Shown: positions 21,828 to 33,390 of the stretch, in pieces
Numbering within the stretch: position 1 is the first letter of the stretch
How the letters are laid out: every line of letters starts with the position of its first letter
NCBI GenBank assembly: GCA_900095095.1
Contig: FMBT01000396.1
Span: forward strand, 1 to 64,000
Source of the DNA: Fragilariopsis cylindrus CCMP1102
Lineage: Eukaryota; Bacillariophyta; Bacillariophyceae; Bacillariales; Bacillariaceae
Reading direction: 5' to 3'
Length of the DNA stretch: 64,000 nucleotides
Notes under the pieces: generated by a model
The model's database searches: none
What the model was told of the DNA's origin: nothing
What the model saw: only the letters and a program-made list of their open reading frames with translations
Position numbers and translations under genes: made by a program

Positions 21828-23845
21828 ATGTCTCAAAAATATATTCCTCGAATACTGTTATCCATACTGAGCCTCGCTCATCTCTTCGTCGATTGCGGAG
21901 CGTTTATTTCAAGACCGACCACCACAAGGACTACGTTTACACCAGCGACAACGTCAAAGATATGTCAAAATCAACAATCTCCTATTTCGTTGTTTCAATT
22001 AAGGCCTTTGTTATGTTCAGCCGTCACTAATAATAATGATAACAATGTTGATGAACAATCCAGCGACTCTGTTCCGGTTCCTACCGACTGGCGAGATGAG
22101 GTATTACAAACCCTCCGGGCTGTTATCGATCCTGATTTGAATGAAGATATTGTTACACTGGGTTTTGTTCAGAATATAGCATTCGATGAATCAACTAGAA
22201 GTATTTCCTTTGATGTTGAATTGACAACTCCAGCACATGCCATGAAGGAAACTTTCAAAATAGATTGTGAAAAACTTGTTCTGGGATTACCTTTCATAGA
22301 TAGTGTCGATGTGACTATGACAGCACAGGCACCGATCAATACCGAAACAGATTCTGAAGGAATGTCACAAGTTGGTGCAGTCATCGCTGTTTCGTCTTGC
22401 AAGGGTGGGGTTGGAAAATCAACAACGTCTGTTAATTTAGCGTATGCATTACAGTCACTCGGTGCATCAGTGGGTATTTTTGATGCTGACGTATATGGAC
22501 CATCCTTACCAACGATGGTGGAACCAGATGATGATATAGTACGTTTTGTGGGAAGACAAATCTCACCACTCCAACGGAACGGTGTCAAACTTATGTCATT
22601 TGGTTATATCAATGAAGGGTCTGCAGTGATGAGAGGACCGATGGTCAGTCAACTTCTTGATCAATTTTTAAGTGTCACACAATGGGGATCACTTGATTAT
22701 TTGATTTTGGATATGCCCCCAGGAACTGGAGACATCCAACTAACTCTTACCCAAAGACTTAACATCACCGCTGCGTAAGTATACCTATTGTTATTGTTGT
22801 AAACTAGGATTACAAATATATATATATATATTATTTTTAATTATTTAGTATGTTCTCTAACACGATTTTTTTCTTTTTTCAAAACTCACACTTATAATGT
22901 TCGCACTTTCTTTCTTTCCTTCTCTTAATGTGATTTTTGTACAATAAACAATTGTGTGTGTGACCTTATATGTGATTTGACTTGATTTGACTTGATTTGA
23001 TTTGATTTGATCTGTTTAGGGTGATCGTTACGACACCCCAAGAATTGAGTTTCGCCGATGTAGTGAGGGGAGTAGAAATGTTCGATACTGTGAATGTACC
23101 ATGTGTGGCTGTAGTGGAAAATATGGCGTATTACGAAGTCGATCCTGCCAAACAGATCAACAATGCAGATGAACTCGCACTTGACGTACGGGCCATGTTA
23201 ACTGAAAAGGGTGTAGTAGAAGAAAACAACGACTTAGCAGAGGAACTGGTGCAGCTCGTCTTGAATAATGCCAAGTCAGATCCTATTAAGATCTTTGGTG
23301 ATGGTCACAAGCGTCGTTTGTCAGAGCAGTGGGGAATTGAACATATGTATTCGATGCCACTTACAGACCAAATAGCTACAAATGGTGATTCAGGTACACC
23401 GTTTGTTTTAGGACATCCTGATAGTCCGCAAGCGACGATATATCGAGAATTGGCTACGTCGGTTGTCAGTGAAGTTTCTAAAGCAAAATACTCGTCACGT
23501 CGTCCTGAAATAAACTACATTGAAGAATTCAATATAATTCAATTCGACGATGAACCGTTAGCACCAACCGAATTAAGAGGGGCTTGCCGTTGTGCCGCTT
23601 GCGTAGAAGAACTCACGGGACGACAAATATTGAATCCATCTGACGTACCCGAGTCAATTAAACCCTTACAGATGTCATCGACTGGAAATTATGCTCTTTC
23701 AGTTAATTGGTCTGACGGACATAAATCTCTCTATCCTTATCGACAAATAAAATCTCTGATCTCAGAATTGTCACAAGAAAACGAGGATACCAACAGAGTA
23801 AACGAGGAGAAGAACGCTCGTCAAAAAATGCTGCAGCGCCTTTAA
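21828..23845 (+). CDS. HCF101: HCF101-like Mrp/NBP35-family Fe-S ATPase, plastid-targeted
   Basis: Two exons, 21828-22774 and 23020-23845; the 245-nt intron joins NITA to [10 protein letters not shown] (phase 2), giving 590 aa. The N-terminus is a signal peptide ending CGAFISRP, a plastid motif. Residues about 85-155 are the MIP18/DUF59 domain ([21 protein letters not shown]). The Mrp ATPase follows with the deviant P-loop [16 protein letters not shown] (about 190-205), [29 protein letters not shown] and [10 protein letters not shown]. The C-terminus is DUF971 ([17 protein letters not shown], then [16 protein letters not shown]). This three-part order is diagnostic of HCF101, the scaffold that delivers 4Fe-4S clusters to photosystem I and ferredoxin-thioredoxin reductase in chloroplasts. 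The intron ends in a TTGAT/TTGAC pentamer repeat just before TTTAG. Confidence 0.95.
22971..23015 (+). repeat. TTGAC/TTGAT pentamer repeat at the 3' end of the HCF101 intron
   Basis: The words TTTGACTTGA and TTGATTTGAT repeat about eight times immediately before the acceptor TTTAG. A similar run lies before CTACAG upstream of the AGC kinase ATG (41490-41520). It may serve as a branch/pyrimidine-rich tract or be a simple microsatellite. Confidence 0.7.
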
Positions 23846-24090
23846 AGTTTGAATATAGAACTTCTTTATTATGTATGCAAATTTGTATTCTTTTTCTAGA
23901 GTTAAAAACACCTCTACACTTTTATGTCGTTCAGGCGTTACGATGTTCAAATTAGGTGCCAACAGAAGGATAGAACATGGGGTGGTATTTGGTATCAAAC
24001 TTGGTTTCGAATTCTAGTGAAAACCTGCATAGCATACTCAGATTATTAAAATCCAGTAGTGCCGTGTCTTAATACCTTTCTCGCTTTGCC

Positions 24091-25791
24091 TTAGTTGTTC
24101 CGTATATGAGATGGAAGTTTCGTGGTGTACTGTTGTCGACTGTCTACAACGAAAGAATCGTCGTCTCGGATACATCGAACAGATGAAGTCTGAGTCGAAA
24201 TTCCGCTCTCAACCAAATGTTTCGTTTGACGTTGCACCATATCTTGCCATTGGTCTTCCATGTGGGGGAAAAAGGAGTCCCCTCCTGCAGCATCGAGGCC
24301 TTTGATGTAGGTCCAGTCCTCGTAGGTCTCTCTACCAGGGACGACAGATGGGTCGTCCCATTCCTTTTAAGACAAATGATGGGATAAGATGTAGACAAGG
24401 TAAGGGCGATATGAATGTAGAAGATGATATTTCTCTACAGATCGTCACAAGTGCAGCTAATGTATGTTATATTTGTGTATATATATATATATGCATATGT
24501 ATATGCATATCGATAACGTACCTTCCAGCATGCTGTTTGCATAGACTGTCCCGTAAGGATAGCCCCGGCGCTGACACCACAATATACTGCAGGAAATGTC
24601 GATGTAGATGGTGGTGATGAATTTATGTCATTATTGGTCGTCTTATTACCGTCGTTGGTGCTGCAGCAGCAGGCATCTATTAAGTCCTGTGACCAGTTCC
24701 CCTTTTCCATACAATGATGCAACCAAAAAGTGTTACCACCCTGAACATAAATTAAATGAGGATTCCATTCACGAATCGCCTCCTTTCCAGACTTAGGAAA
24801 ATCATCAACACCATTATCTGTAGTTAATACACCACCACCCACCATCATCACTGTTAGATGTATCTCCTACCGTAACCAATTCGGGTTGCTTAACTGAACC
24901 ATCATCAAAGTCTAACGTTATAGTTCTAATATTGTATACTTGATGTTGTTGTAGACCCTTCCGTTCATTTTCCTCATTTCCATCATCATTATTATCATCA
25001 TCATCGTTTCCGTTGTTGCTTTTATTATCAATATTATCTAATTGATCCGCTAATAGACGAATCATATCGGTTCGTCGTTTCTTTCCATCAGCACGATTTC
25101 GTCCACGTTGTTTCCCCAGTGTACTAGTCGAATCGGATCGTAATGCGTACATAGCAGTAGGGACATATAATATCCGTAGATCATGAGTTTTGATGTTTTT
25201 ATCTGACAGAGTAATTCTAGTTTTTTTCTCCAAGATATGTTGCTGTTGCTGGTGTTATCGTTGTCTTCGCCGTCGTCATCGTTGTTGATTATCATTATTA
25301 TTGTCTTATTATTATATCATGTATATTCCCTGTCCCACAACGATACGATCGATATTTTCTAATTGATCTAGAATAGTTGGATCTGGTCCGTTACAAGGAC
25401 TAAAAATATTTGACTTTTCCAATGCTAGTTGCGTATTTTGTTGTTCTTCTTTAATTAATGTTTCTACTAATGCATTCATTAACCAATCAATAGCATATGG
25501 ATTCGATTGAAGTCCATCATTGAATGAAGATAAAAGCAATCCCTTATCAAGGTAGTACGATGAGGACGAGGACGACAGTGTAGACTCATCCTTATTTTTG
25601 TCGCATTCGGTCGTTGTCGTTGCTGATGTCGATGATGATGTAGAAGCCAATAACACCGATGAAACGATAGACGACGTCGATTGCGGCGGTTGGAGTGAAA
25701 AACTGAATGCATCTGTTAAAGCAACAAATAGAAATACGAATTGCAACAGTGGCAATAACGCTGCTACTATTCGGTGAGATGTTTGTCTCAT
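24091..25791 (-). CDS. Peptidase S51 (peptidase E/alpha-aspartyl dipeptidase-like), putative plastid form
   Basis: The protein starts at 25791 with a signal-like segment (IVAALLPLLQFVFLFVALTDAFSF), where DAFSF could be a plastid motif. Family segments follow in order: KGLLLSSFNDGLQ, DLRILYVPTAMYALRSD, the region leading to GGGVLTTDNG, NPHLIYVQGGNTFWLHHCM and YCGVSAGAILTG, which holds the nucleophile Ser of S51 peptidases. A 158-nt intron (24521-24364, GTACGT to AAAAG) joins TACWK to EWDDPSVVPGRETYEDW, and the last exon (24363-24091) adds SFFPHMEDQWQDMV. Between about 25370 and 25240 the frame changes; a short intron ending AACACCAG fits phase but is unproven. One more one-base slip lies near 24845. 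S51 enzymes cleave short peptides, typically Asp-Xaa. It converges with the HCF101 gene, leaving 245 bp. Confidence 0.75.
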
Positions 25792-26453
25792 ACTGTCTTC
25801 TTATTTCTTTTAATGGGCCGACAAAAACTATTGTACATCATTGTCGCCGATTTTTGTGGAATAAAGAGAAAATGAAGCAGAGGAGAGATTTGATTTAGAA
25901 GAGAAGGATAAATCAAAATCAATCCAGGGCCATTCTCAACGTTTTGTACAACATAACTTATACAGCACTATTATCGTATAATTTCACATTTAAGACTATC
26001 TAAGTATTTCAACTAAGTCCCGTATACCTAACATTACACTCTAACCTTATCATTCGCGTGTTCAGTAGTGTTGACGTTGACGTGTGTGATGCGCAGAGCC
26101 ATCAAAAATCAATTTTACTTTCCCTTCGAATTCCATCTCAGCTAATTAATGCATGAGCTAACATCAGCCATCAGCCTCCTCGTTTAGTCTTCATAATTGA
26201 GCTCTGATGTTTATTAGCCATCTGGATCTGTAAGAAAACAACTAAACAAACCAACATCCAAAGCTATCGGTAGTAACAAGATAGATCATCACAGTAACCT
26301 GAAACAAACTTCATCGCTTCTGTCCAGTCAAATAAACTGTATAAATAACCACCAAATTTCCAAACTATTGACAAGCACTAATATTTAAAAATAAAAATAA
26401 AACCTCGGAGTTTTTAATAAGAAAAGAGAAAAAAAAGATACACGAATTTGATC
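25792..26453. promoter_or_regulatory. Divergent promoter, S51 peptidase (-) / YCII protein (+)
   Basis: About 660 bp between two divergent genes with plastid-type N-termini. Nothing beyond AT-rich sequence and a near-palindromic GTTGACGTTGACGTGTG stretch around 26068 stands out. No ORF is supported. Confidence 0.4.
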
Positions 26454-27777
26454 ATGGTTTTGTTATGTACTTCTAATACCCGGATTATTGTGGCCATCGG
26501 TATAGCGATGTGTGGTATCGTCGTCGTTGATGGATTTTCGAATCTCTATAACAATAATAACAATGTACAAAAGACGTTGTCATCGTCATCGTCATCGTTA
26601 TTTATGTCATCTTTTTCATCAGATGGAAGTGAATATTCTGCAAAGGATAGTGATTATGATAGTGACAATGAAGAAATGAGTTGGGGAAATGATAGTGGTG
26701 ATAGTCATTACCGTGACGAACAAGATGAGGTACCAACAACAGAATTAAAACCTGTACCGATGTCAAAAAATACTGGTAATCGTTTTGTGGCATTATATTG
26801 GGACCATGAACTTGAACAGAACAAGGTTAACAAGAGCGAAGAAAATCCGCCTCGTGAATCATGGTGGTTACATTATGACCGTGATGATTTAAATGAAGAT
26901 CATGTTATGTTTTGTCGTAAGCGTAATCTATACAATGAAACATTCAATTCCGATAGTATGGTTGATGTCTTACGAAGTTTACCAATGTAAGTTTTCTTTC
27001 TCTATCTACCTATCTATCTATCTTTCGTTGGTTCTCTATGTTTGGGTCTTATTTTTACTTTCATGCCATTCTTAGTTTTGATCAACCATATAATTGTCTA
27101 TTTCTAACCAAACTCTAATCGCTCTCATCAATCTTACAAAAACGAAAAACAAAAGTCTTGCTTCTGATTTGAAACGTGTTGTCGGACATTGTATGGTCAT
27201 GGAATCACCTGATGTGAAACACGTGAGGGAACTGATGAGAGAAGAACCGATTCTAAAAAGTTTAACCGATGATGGTGAACGTATCGATGAGGTCCCCCTT
27301 TATCGTTGGAGGCATATCCGTGATTACACATTACGACAAGATGATGGACGGTTTGGTTTTCCATGTATGATGGTCGGATTGGATAACGATCCAGAAGAAA
27401 TAGGCAATGATGTACGTGCTGAATCAGAAAAGGCTGTATTAGAGTACCTAATTAAAAGTCAAAAGGTCATCGCTGGTGGTCCATTATATCTACCAACAGA
27501 ATTCAAAGATGATCCATCGAGTATCGCTGTGGGTGACTTAGTTATGTTCAATGCAAAAGATCGTGAGGATGCTATTAATTTCGTTGAAAATATGCCATCC
27601 TCTCAAAATGGTTTGTACAAGGATTTACGGGTACAATTTTACAACAACCTGGACGTAACAGGAAAATTCGTATCGGAAGATCCTAATCGTGACGCACCTG
27701 GTTATCAAATGAAGGAGGCTATGGAATATTGGGGATATCCAGTCGAGGATGAACAAACTCCGTGGTTGAATTGGTAG
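26454..27777 (+). CDS. YCII-domain protein, probably plastid-targeted
   Basis: Exons 26454-26986 and 27156-27777, with a 169-nt intron (GTAAGT to AAAAG, phase 2) joining LRSLP to ILASDLKRVVGHCMV, give 384 aa. The N-terminus has a hydrophobic signal (IIVAIGIAMCGIVVVDGFSNLY), where DGF is a plausible plastid cleavage motif. Residues about 35-110 are Ser/Asp-rich. The C-terminal half contains a YCII-like dimeric alpha/beta-barrel: KVIAGGPLYLP, SSIAVGDLVMFNAKDREDAINFVENMP and GLYKDLRVQFYNNLDVTGKFV. YCII proteins resemble small metabolic enzymes but most have no assigned reaction, so none is claimed. The first half (RFVALYWDHELE, RESWWLHYDRDDL) may be a second copy of the barrel, since FVALYWD matches the usual beta-1 of YCII proteins. 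Confidence 0.75.
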
Positions 27778-28201
27778 ACTACTAAGACTAGAATAGGTAC
27801 GGTAGCTCTTTCTATTCTTCCTTGCGATATGCGCGAAGTTAGTTAGTTAGCTAGCTAGCTAGTTAGTTAGTTAGTTAGTTGGAGTCCAAAATAAATAATA
27901 TTAATATCAATATCTTCTGACCTTTATTTGATATAGCAATACTCAAATACGTTAGTAGTAAGCAGAAAACATATTCCTGGTTTTATGACATGGCCACAAA
28001 CAATACGAGGTTGTCATGTCATGTTATAAGATAAGACAATACTCCTTATGAGATCTGCTTAGACGTTGAAATATCGCATTTTCATCAGTATATGATAGCT
28101 AGTTTTGTTGAAATAATGTAGTATCTTACTACTTACCATGATTCTACCGTCCGCATCATGAATGAGATATTGGATTCCCGCGTGACTCTCATCGCGCTAA
28201 A
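27778..28201. other. Intergenic region with TTAG/CTAG microsatellite
   Basis: A GTTA/GCTA tetranucleotide tract lies at about 27838-27880, right after the YCII stop codon and so probably in its 3' UTR. The remainder is the promoter side of the gamma-glutamyltransferase gene and shows no ORF. Confidence 0.6.
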
Positions 28202-30972
28202 ATGCCGATGATGGCAAAGGAATTTCTTTTGCGGCAATTTGCGAAAAGAAGTGGCTGCTGTAGAAGTAAGAAGTGGTGTAGTCAAGATGTCAGCCAAGTG
28301 TCAAGATATATTCTCATCATTACTAGCATCTCGATACAAGATAGTATGCTAAACAATCAGAAACTTAGCAGCGGTAATGAAGGTACGCCGCTAATATCTC
28401 TGAAGTGCAGTGGTACAAGTTCAATTATGCAGCACGAAGAATTACAATCGCAGCAAGATGATAGCAACAACAATAATGGCGATGGTTTAATACGAGATGA
28501 TTCTCTGCCATCTCGATGTCATGTTCATCGTCGTCATTCTCGCTGGTTGATATTGACCGTTGTTACAATCATCGTATTAACTTCTAGTGTCATCATGTTG
28601 GGAATAATTTCCTGTAACCATTATTATATCTCATTGTCGTCGTCGTCATCGATCGACGAAGATTATATCAGCGACAACAGCAACAGCAACAGCAACAGTA
28701 TTCGTATTGCAGAATTGAAAGCATCGGGGGCGGGATTGCAAGGCATACATAACGGTGCTGTTGCCTCTGATCATCCAGTATGTTCCAAAATTGGACTGGA
28801 TATTATGCGTTTGAAAGGAGGAAACGCTGCTGATGCAGCAGTCGCTACGGTCTTGTGTTTAGGCATTGCCAATCCCGCTAGTTCAGGATTTGGTGGAGGC
28901 TCGTTTATTTTGGTTCGATCGAATCGTTCACACTTTGAAAGTAAGATGAATGAAGATTCTGCATCTTCTGGGTCGTCGTCGTCAAAAATTCCACCATTCG
29001 AAGATGCTCGAGAAACAACTGACGACAACAGCAACCACGATGGCGATGGCGACGATGTTGATTTTATGACTGAGGTAATCGATTGCAGAGAAACTGCCCC
29101 AAAGAAATCCTATCGAGATATGTACAACGGACTTCCAGATGAAGCCTCCTCGATCGGTGGACTATCTATAGCAGTACCAGGAGAGTTAAAAGGGTTAGAA
29201 TTGTTACATTCGCGTCATGGAAGTTTAAAATGGTCCGAGGTGGTAGAACCATCACGGGTACTCGCTCGTGATGGAGTTATCATTAGTAAACATCTGGCAT
29301 CGGATATTAAATCGCTGTTCACTAAGGGTTTCATTAGACATGGCGATTTTCCTGGGATTCGTCATTACTTATCCAATCGGTCCTATAACAACAACAGCAG
29401 TAGCAGCAGCAGCAGCGATTTTGAATACCTCAGTCAGGGTGAAATCCTTCGAAATCCTGCTCTCGCTGAAACACTCAAACAGGTACAGGAAGAAGGAGCT
29501 GATGCTTTCTATACGGGAGAAATAGCCCGTAAACTAGTGACAGATATTCAGCAATCTGGAGGTATTGTTACGGTCGAAGATATGGAAGATTATCGAGCGA
29601 CGATACGATCGCCAGTCCGTGCCGATGTCGCCGGTTTCACCGTGGTTGGTGTAGGACCACCAAGTTCGGGAGGTGCAGCTGTGATCGGTGCACTAAGATT
29701 TTTGTCTGGTTATCAAACACCGTTTGCGGCCAATGCGGATACACTCTCCAAGCATAGAATGGTGGAAGCCATGAGGCACGTTTTCTCAATTCGTATGTCC
29801 CTGAGCGACCCAGCCTATAGCAACTCCACCTCGACGCCGTAAACGACTTAATACAGGTGACTATATGGATACACTTCGGGCAATAACCAAAGACAACGAT
29901 ACATTACCTCTTTCTACTACGGAGGATCTAAATGGGCTCAAATGCACGATGTAGATTCTAATCAAGACGTAAAGGATGCAAAAGAAGGTGATCGCAGAAG
30001 ACGACGTTTACGGAGACAGACTATCAACAATGAAAGCGTTGGTATCATAGACAGCACTATTAGCAGCACACACCGCTACCAAGAGCAAGAGCCGACGACG
30101 GTTGGCACGTCCATTTGGATACTTGGAGGACAACGGAACGTCGCATTTATCGGTCGTGGACAAGGACGGTAATTCTGTAGCCATCACAACCTCAATCAAC
30201 AATATTTTCGGTAGCTTAGTCTTTAGCGAGTCAACAGGTGTCTTGTTGGGAGACACAATGGACGATTTTGGTGTCCCTGGGAAATCTAATTTCTATGGTC
30301 TCAAGCCATCAAAATCTAACTTTATTACTCCAGGGAAAAGGGTACGTATCTATATCAATATGTCTCGAATTTGTTATGAATGATTGATGTATTCAAAGTG
30401 TAGTCTGACGAAAATTCCATAATGTCGTTTGACTGATTCTTGTTGCCTTTACTAAAAATAATTATGATTAATATGACTGTTATCGTCTGTCCAGCCGTTG
30501 TCATCTATGAGTCCAACTATGATATATCGTAAAGAAGGTAATACCGGGGGTTTCTTCGACAAGAAAAGTCATCGTCATGGTGGTGGATAAGTTGGTTGGC
30601 GTTTTGGGTGGTTCAGGAGGACCCAAAATAATTACGGCAGTTTTGCAAGTCATCTTGAACATATGTTTCCTTGGCATGCCAGTTTTCGATGCTGTTTCGA
30701 GGCCTCGTATACACGACCAGCTTATATACCATGATGCATTCATTACTGCTACAGAGAAATCAATTGTCGGAGAAAATGGACCGACAATAGAGGTTAGTCG
30801 GCGAACGAAAGATGCTTTGTTAAATCGTGGTCACAGTCAACTTCTTGATATCGATTACACCGGTTGTGTTCAAGCCATATTCGTGGACCATGAAACTCAT
30901 ACTTTGTCTGCTGTAAGTGATATACGGAAAGGTGGTTTCCTGCTGGGTGGTAGTCCGCGTCACAGCTTCTAA
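28202..30972 (+). CDS. GGT: Gamma-glutamyltransferase, type II membrane protein, frame-broken
   Basis: GGT hydrolyses glutathione and transfers gamma-glutamyl groups, usually at the cell surface or vacuole. A cytosolic tail is followed by a membrane anchor (WLILTVVTIIVLTSSVIMLGIIS), then the GGT large subunit: GAVASDHPVCSKIGLDIMRL, GGNAADAAVATVLCLGIANP, SSGFGGGSFILV, IDCRETAPKKSY and VGVGPPSSGGAAVIGALRFL. The small subunit starts at EDNGTSHLSVVDKDGN, whose Thr is the autocleavage and catalytic residue, and continues GSLVFSESTGVLLGDTMDDF. An intron begins after SNFITPGKR (GTACGT at about 30342). The last exon has PLSSMSPTMIYRKEGN (oxyanion and substrate loop) and LGGSGGPKIITAVLQ. From 29830 onward the frame changes at least four times (near 29835, 29915, 30090 and 30545), each keeping conserved sequence. 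Either assembly indels or a recent pseudogene; the conserved active site favours indels. Confidence 0.8.
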
Positions 30973-31178
30973 CGCGGTTATAAACCAATCAGTGCAAACT
31001 ACAGTATCCCATTCTATATCTCCACTGGGACAGTTTTGGAATCAAATCGAAATGAAATATAAAGTAATGGAATACAGTAAGTTAAAGTATCTTCCAAGTT
31101 ATTAGCCATTGCTTGGATTTCCCCCTATTATAAACGATAGTTGATAAGTAATTTACTTCTTAACTACTAGCTAGCATA

Positions 31179-32653
31179 TTAATTATTAACTGTTATTGTT
31201 ATTTCCTCAGTTGATCCGTCAAATTTGATCGAAGATTTGATATTGTTATATCCACTTCGTCGAATGTATTCTGTTATGGTTTTTAATGTGAAATCATTAT
31301 CAAGTGGATCACCCTCCAACTGAAGAGCTTTTCCACTCCATAATGTAACAGGTGCGTCGAGTGTAATGACATATTTGGCGAACAACGATTTGCCCCTTTT
31401 CTCGTATCGCCGTCATTACTCTCGACGACAACTTCTCCTTTGAATGCATATCCACTAATTAGAAACAACGTAACAATTTGCCGAATCCCCAATAAGAGAG
31501 TACCAGAATCTGGTCGATTCCCAACATTTGGAATTTTTGAATCAGTTTTTCCAAATGTTTCTTCAAGTTTATCCAATATTGTTGATCCAACTTTTTTTGA
31601 GTGGGTCTGTATTGGTGCACACGATATAATATTATAATGAAATGATTTTTGTTAGAATATTTACATCATAATTTCTATTTATTTCAGATACCGTATATTC
31701 CAGCGAACTTGGTAAATTAGAAATAATATCCAAGGTTTTCCAACTCGATTTTTGATTTTCGATTTTCTATTATTTGTTCAAATACTTACAGGAATGAGCA
31801 TTTTATTCGTTAAATTCGGATCTCGTTTTACAACAACAGGAATAAAACGAGCATTACCTTTACTATCGGTCTTTCTTCGGATGAACCCTCCGGTGGGACC
31901 TGTTGTTCTTCAAAAACAACTAATGGATCATTTGTTACTGCACGATTAATTGTTTTATACTGTGCGTAGGAGATAAAATCAAAATAATATGGATCAGTTA
32001 AATCACCCTGTTGGACCATCCCAGCACCTAAATTATTTGTATAGATTTGATATTCTGCAACACGTATTAGGAAAAAATCTCTTTGGAATTGATCCATCGC
32101 AATACAATCCATTTCATCTAATGCATTATATGAGATCGCATCAATAATACAGCAAAATCTGTGACAATTTCCTTCTTAATACTTTGGGAGGTTTTGGACG
32201 AAATTTTCTTTGGAGTATAGCTTTTACACTATCGGTATCTTTAGCTTGGACTGGTTCGGCAGCTAGAGACGATGCGACGTTTGTTGTCATTGCTACCGTT
32301 ATTGCCGCGAGATTGAAGGTATTGGTAATGATGTTTCTTCTTTTCAGAAAATCTGCGTTGTTATTGTCGTCGTATTCGTATTCGAGTTCGTCGTTGTCGT
32401 TATTTTTTAATGAAATAGCGACGGTGATACTGTTACTTGCAATGTGATTTCTGCTAGTGCTTGAACGTCCAGAAGAAGATCGATGATGTTTCGATGAAGC
32501 ACCGAACGACGAAGACTGTTGTTGCCGACGCGTCGGAACGACGATAAGTGCATTACTCATCCATACAATTTTCACCGAACAAAATAAAGAGCAATAATAA
32601 AATAATAACGTCGTCATAAAACATCTCGATTGAACAAACCGATGGGGAACCAT
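31179..32653 (-). CDS. Predicted plastid/thylakoid-lumen protein of unknown function, frame-broken
   Basis: The start MVPHRFVQSRCFMTTLLF (32653) gives a signal peptide followed by NALIVVPTRR. A second hydrophobic stretch with twin Arg follows (LKRRNIITNTFNLAAITVAM) and ends SSLAAEPVQA, like a thylakoid-transfer domain with an Ala-x-Ala site. That layout, signal, transit and lumen-transfer, suggests a lumen protein. The mature part contains AISYNALDEMDCIAMDQFQR, YFDFISYAQYKTINRAVTND, KVGSTILDKLEETFGKTDS and GYAFKGEVVVESNDGDTRKG, and it ends NNIKSSIKFDGSTEEITITVNN. I do not recognise a family. The frame shifts near 32165, 32145, 31860 and 31390. One intron probably lies between about 31790 and 31640, since plus-strand CTTAC and CT dinucleotides there fit a minus-strand GTAAG donor and an AG acceptor. 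It converges with GGT. Confidence 0.55.
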
Positions 32654-33390
32654 TATTGTATTATGAATTCGGTAAATAAAGTTGGGACGGTAGAAAAGGC
32701 GACCGATAAGGCACTAGGTCTGAATGTTATTTATTCGAATGATGTTATCAGCGGTTTTCTCGAGAAGCAAGTGCAACCAATGAGTACAATTTAGTTTGTG
32801 ATTGTGTTTGATGTTTAAATGTAGAATTTTTTTAAATTCGGCATGAACACGTACTACTAGTATGTTTGTAGGTCCTACATATCGATAATACGTACTAGCT
32901 ATACGTATAAAAAGGAGTATTAATTAAGTCGTTGCAGAAGCGATGCCATCTCTTTTCAACCAACTAGGAGTATGTGCGACCTCTCAAAGACAGGCGGTGC
33001 GTTTCCTTCACGCGTTCACGCCGTATTAGTAACAACACATGCTCAAAATGCAGGCATATCAAAATGAAATAACGATTTTTTAAAATATACCGCAAACTAC
33101 TACGTAAGTTACTATATTTTTAAAAGGTATGAAGAAATGCTATTACTGTAACTTACTAGAATTCGCTCTCCGGCAAATTCAACTTATCAAATAGGCCGTA
33201 CTGGTAAGTCGAAAAACAAGAAAGTGCACATAAGTTACCAACCACACTGCACTGCACTGGCTGACAACAAACAAAAACGAGCACAAAATGAAACTAACTG
33301 CAGCACGATACAGCGAACTGTGTGCTGTATTACTGGTATTACTTTCATTATATGTAATATTTTATTTCTATATCCAGATTGTAGTCATTG
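32654..33390. promoter_or_regulatory. Divergent promoter region, lumen protein (-) / putative glycosyltransferase (+)
   Basis: About 740 bp, AT-rich, with a TACTGTA at 33144 and short CAGTGCAGTG-type repeats at 33245-33262. I see no gene. Confidence 0.4.
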
